Shown here in pieces: positions 16,218 to 17,666 of a stretch of DNA of 17,666 nucleotides; position 1 is the stretch's first letter, and each line of letters starts with the position of its first letter. The notes under the pieces are model-generated. The model had not been told where the DNA came from. It saw nothing but the letters and a program-made list of their open reading frames with translations, and did not search any database. Source of the DNA: Candidatus Kariarchaeota archaeon (GTDB lineage: Archaea > Asgardarchaeota > Heimdallarchaeia > Heimdallarchaeales > Kariarchaeaceae). The position numbers and the translations under genes were made by a program. The stretch lies in the NCBI GenBank assembly GCA_016839545.1, contig JAEOUB010000147.1:1-17666 (forward strand), in the 5' to 3' direction.

Positions 16218-17666
16218 TTGCGGAATCTTCTGAAACAGTTAATAATCAGGACTCAGAAGGCGTAGTATGGTTGAGAATCCCGAAAGAGCTTTTGAACTAA
16301 TCAAGCGAAATACACAGGAGATTGTCGATGAGGGAGAACTGAGAGAACTCCTCACGAAAGAACGGGTCTCGGCCTATTGGGGTACTGCGCCTACAGGAAG
16401 AGTACATACCGGCTACCTGATTCCCATGGCAAAAATTGCCGATTTCCTTGATGTTGGAGTACATTTCAAGATACTTCTTGCCAACATACATGCATTACTG
16501 GACGATCTGAAATCACCATTTGAACTGCTAGAGCATAGAACTGAGTACTACAGACAAATTGTGATTGGGTTGCTGGAGGGTCTGGGTGTCGATATCTCAA
16601 AGCTTGAATTTGTGACCGGGACTGATTTTGAATTGTCTGAAAAATACTCACTGGAACTACTCAAACTTTCATCTGTTACCACCTTTAATCGCTCCAAAAG
16701 GGCTGGTGCAGAGGTAGTCCGACAAAAGGATGATGCCAAATTAGGGTCATTTATCTACCCTCTAATGCAATCGTTAGACGTCCCCCACCTCGGTTGTGAT
16801 ATCGCATTTGGTGGGATTGATCAGAGAGGAATATACATGCTCTCACGTGAAATTTTGCCAACTATTGGTTACGATAAACCAATCTGTGTTTTCAATCCTC
16901 TTCTCCCAGGTCTGTCAGGTGGTAAGATGTCAGCCTCTGATACCGGGTCAAAAATTGATTGTCTTGACACACCAAAACAGATCAAGAAGAAGATAAACAA
17001 GTCCTATTGCCCTGAGAAAGAAATTGAGGGCAACGGAGTTTTGGCTATGGTAAAAAATGTAATCTTTCCGTTCCTGGAGAGGAGGGAGGAAATCTTCCTG
17101 ATTGATCGTCCGGAGAAATTTGGAGGACCCATTGAATATAGTGCTTATGATCAGTTAGAAGAAGCATTTGTTGCAGGAGATCTTCATCCTGCAGATCTGA
17201 AACAGGGTACTTCAAAATATGTCAGTCTGATACTTGAGAAAGTCAGAGAAAGGTTCGAGTCACGACAGGAATTACTCCAAAATGCGTATCCTGAGAGTGA
17301 GTAATATTATTGAGTACTCTGTAGGGTCAATGGGCATTCTAATAAAGTAGAATTCCTAATCAGAGTAGGTCTATAGTAGTGCAAAATACAGAGAATTTAA
17401 CTCTCCCACAGTTATTCAGTATTTTCAACGATCCCCAAATTGCAGTAGATCCATCCACCTCGACAATAACCAGAGAAAATTTCTTCATACTCATCAATTT
17501 CGTAATAAGTAAAGAAGAGAGATCGATCCGTGTAGAAGAAATTTTCGAGCAACAGGAAATTGTGACACTCATAACTGAGTTTGATAAATACGAACTAGCA
17601 CTACTGTGTCATCATGTTCTGGCGATAAATATCGAACAATTCAGTCAAGATGTTCGTAAACAGCTG

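Overview
The window looks archaeal, and most like an Asgard archaeon; a Thorarchaeota-like member is a guess. Reasons: a glycerol-1-phosphate dehydrogenase (the archaeal membrane-lipid enzyme), a thiolase followed by a DUF35 protein (the archaeal mevalonate-entry arrangement), TATA boxes about 25-34 bp upstream of several starts with almost no 5' leader, and an unusual density of eukaryote-like features: an LRR protein, a von Willebrand A/Cache surface protein built like calcium-channel alpha2delta subunits, a cytoplasmic-eukaryote-like tyrosyl-tRNA synthetase, and a 57-residue zinc finger with FYVE spacing. No rRNA, tRNA, CRISPR array or insertion sequence was seen.

Layout. 1-625: the 3' end of a thiolase and its DUF35 partner (+). 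786-1613: a class III extradiol dioxygenase/MEMO-type protein (-). 1726-2436: cytidine deaminase (+) with an extra helical acidic-motif domain. 2430-3640: a two-gene operon on the minus strand, LRR protein then a small protein homologous to the deaminase's extra domain; the two homologous domains meet tail to tail. 3731-4510: SAM methyltransferase (+), overlapping at its 3' end a very acidic protein (4503-5759, -). 5852-6390: alkyltransferase-like DNA repair protein and the FYVE/RING-like mini zinc finger (both -). 6483-8627: a large multi-membrane-span protein with two beta-sandwich domains (-), divergent from a two-gene operon (8856-12577, +) encoding a VWA-Cache surface protein and a Cache/coiled-coil transmembrane protein. 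12578-13964: DegV-family protein and a four-helix membrane protein (-). 14027-17304: C45-family N-terminal-nucleophile hydrolase, glycerol-1-phosphate dehydrogenase and tyrosyl-tRNA synthetase (+). 17379-end: start of an unrecognised protein (+).

How the genes may work together. Thiolase/DUF35 and glycerol-1-phosphate dehydrogenase are both lipid-precursor steps but lie far apart and need not be co-regulated. The 6483-12577 block is the clearest candidate system: three large membrane proteins around one divergent control region, with two related extracellular Cache sensors, one carrying an inserted VWA metal-binding domain. The 1726-3640 block is a second candidate, where a deaminase and a stand-alone protein share one domain and overlap at their ends, next to an LRR scaffold. 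All family assignments were made by reading motifs; no database search was run.
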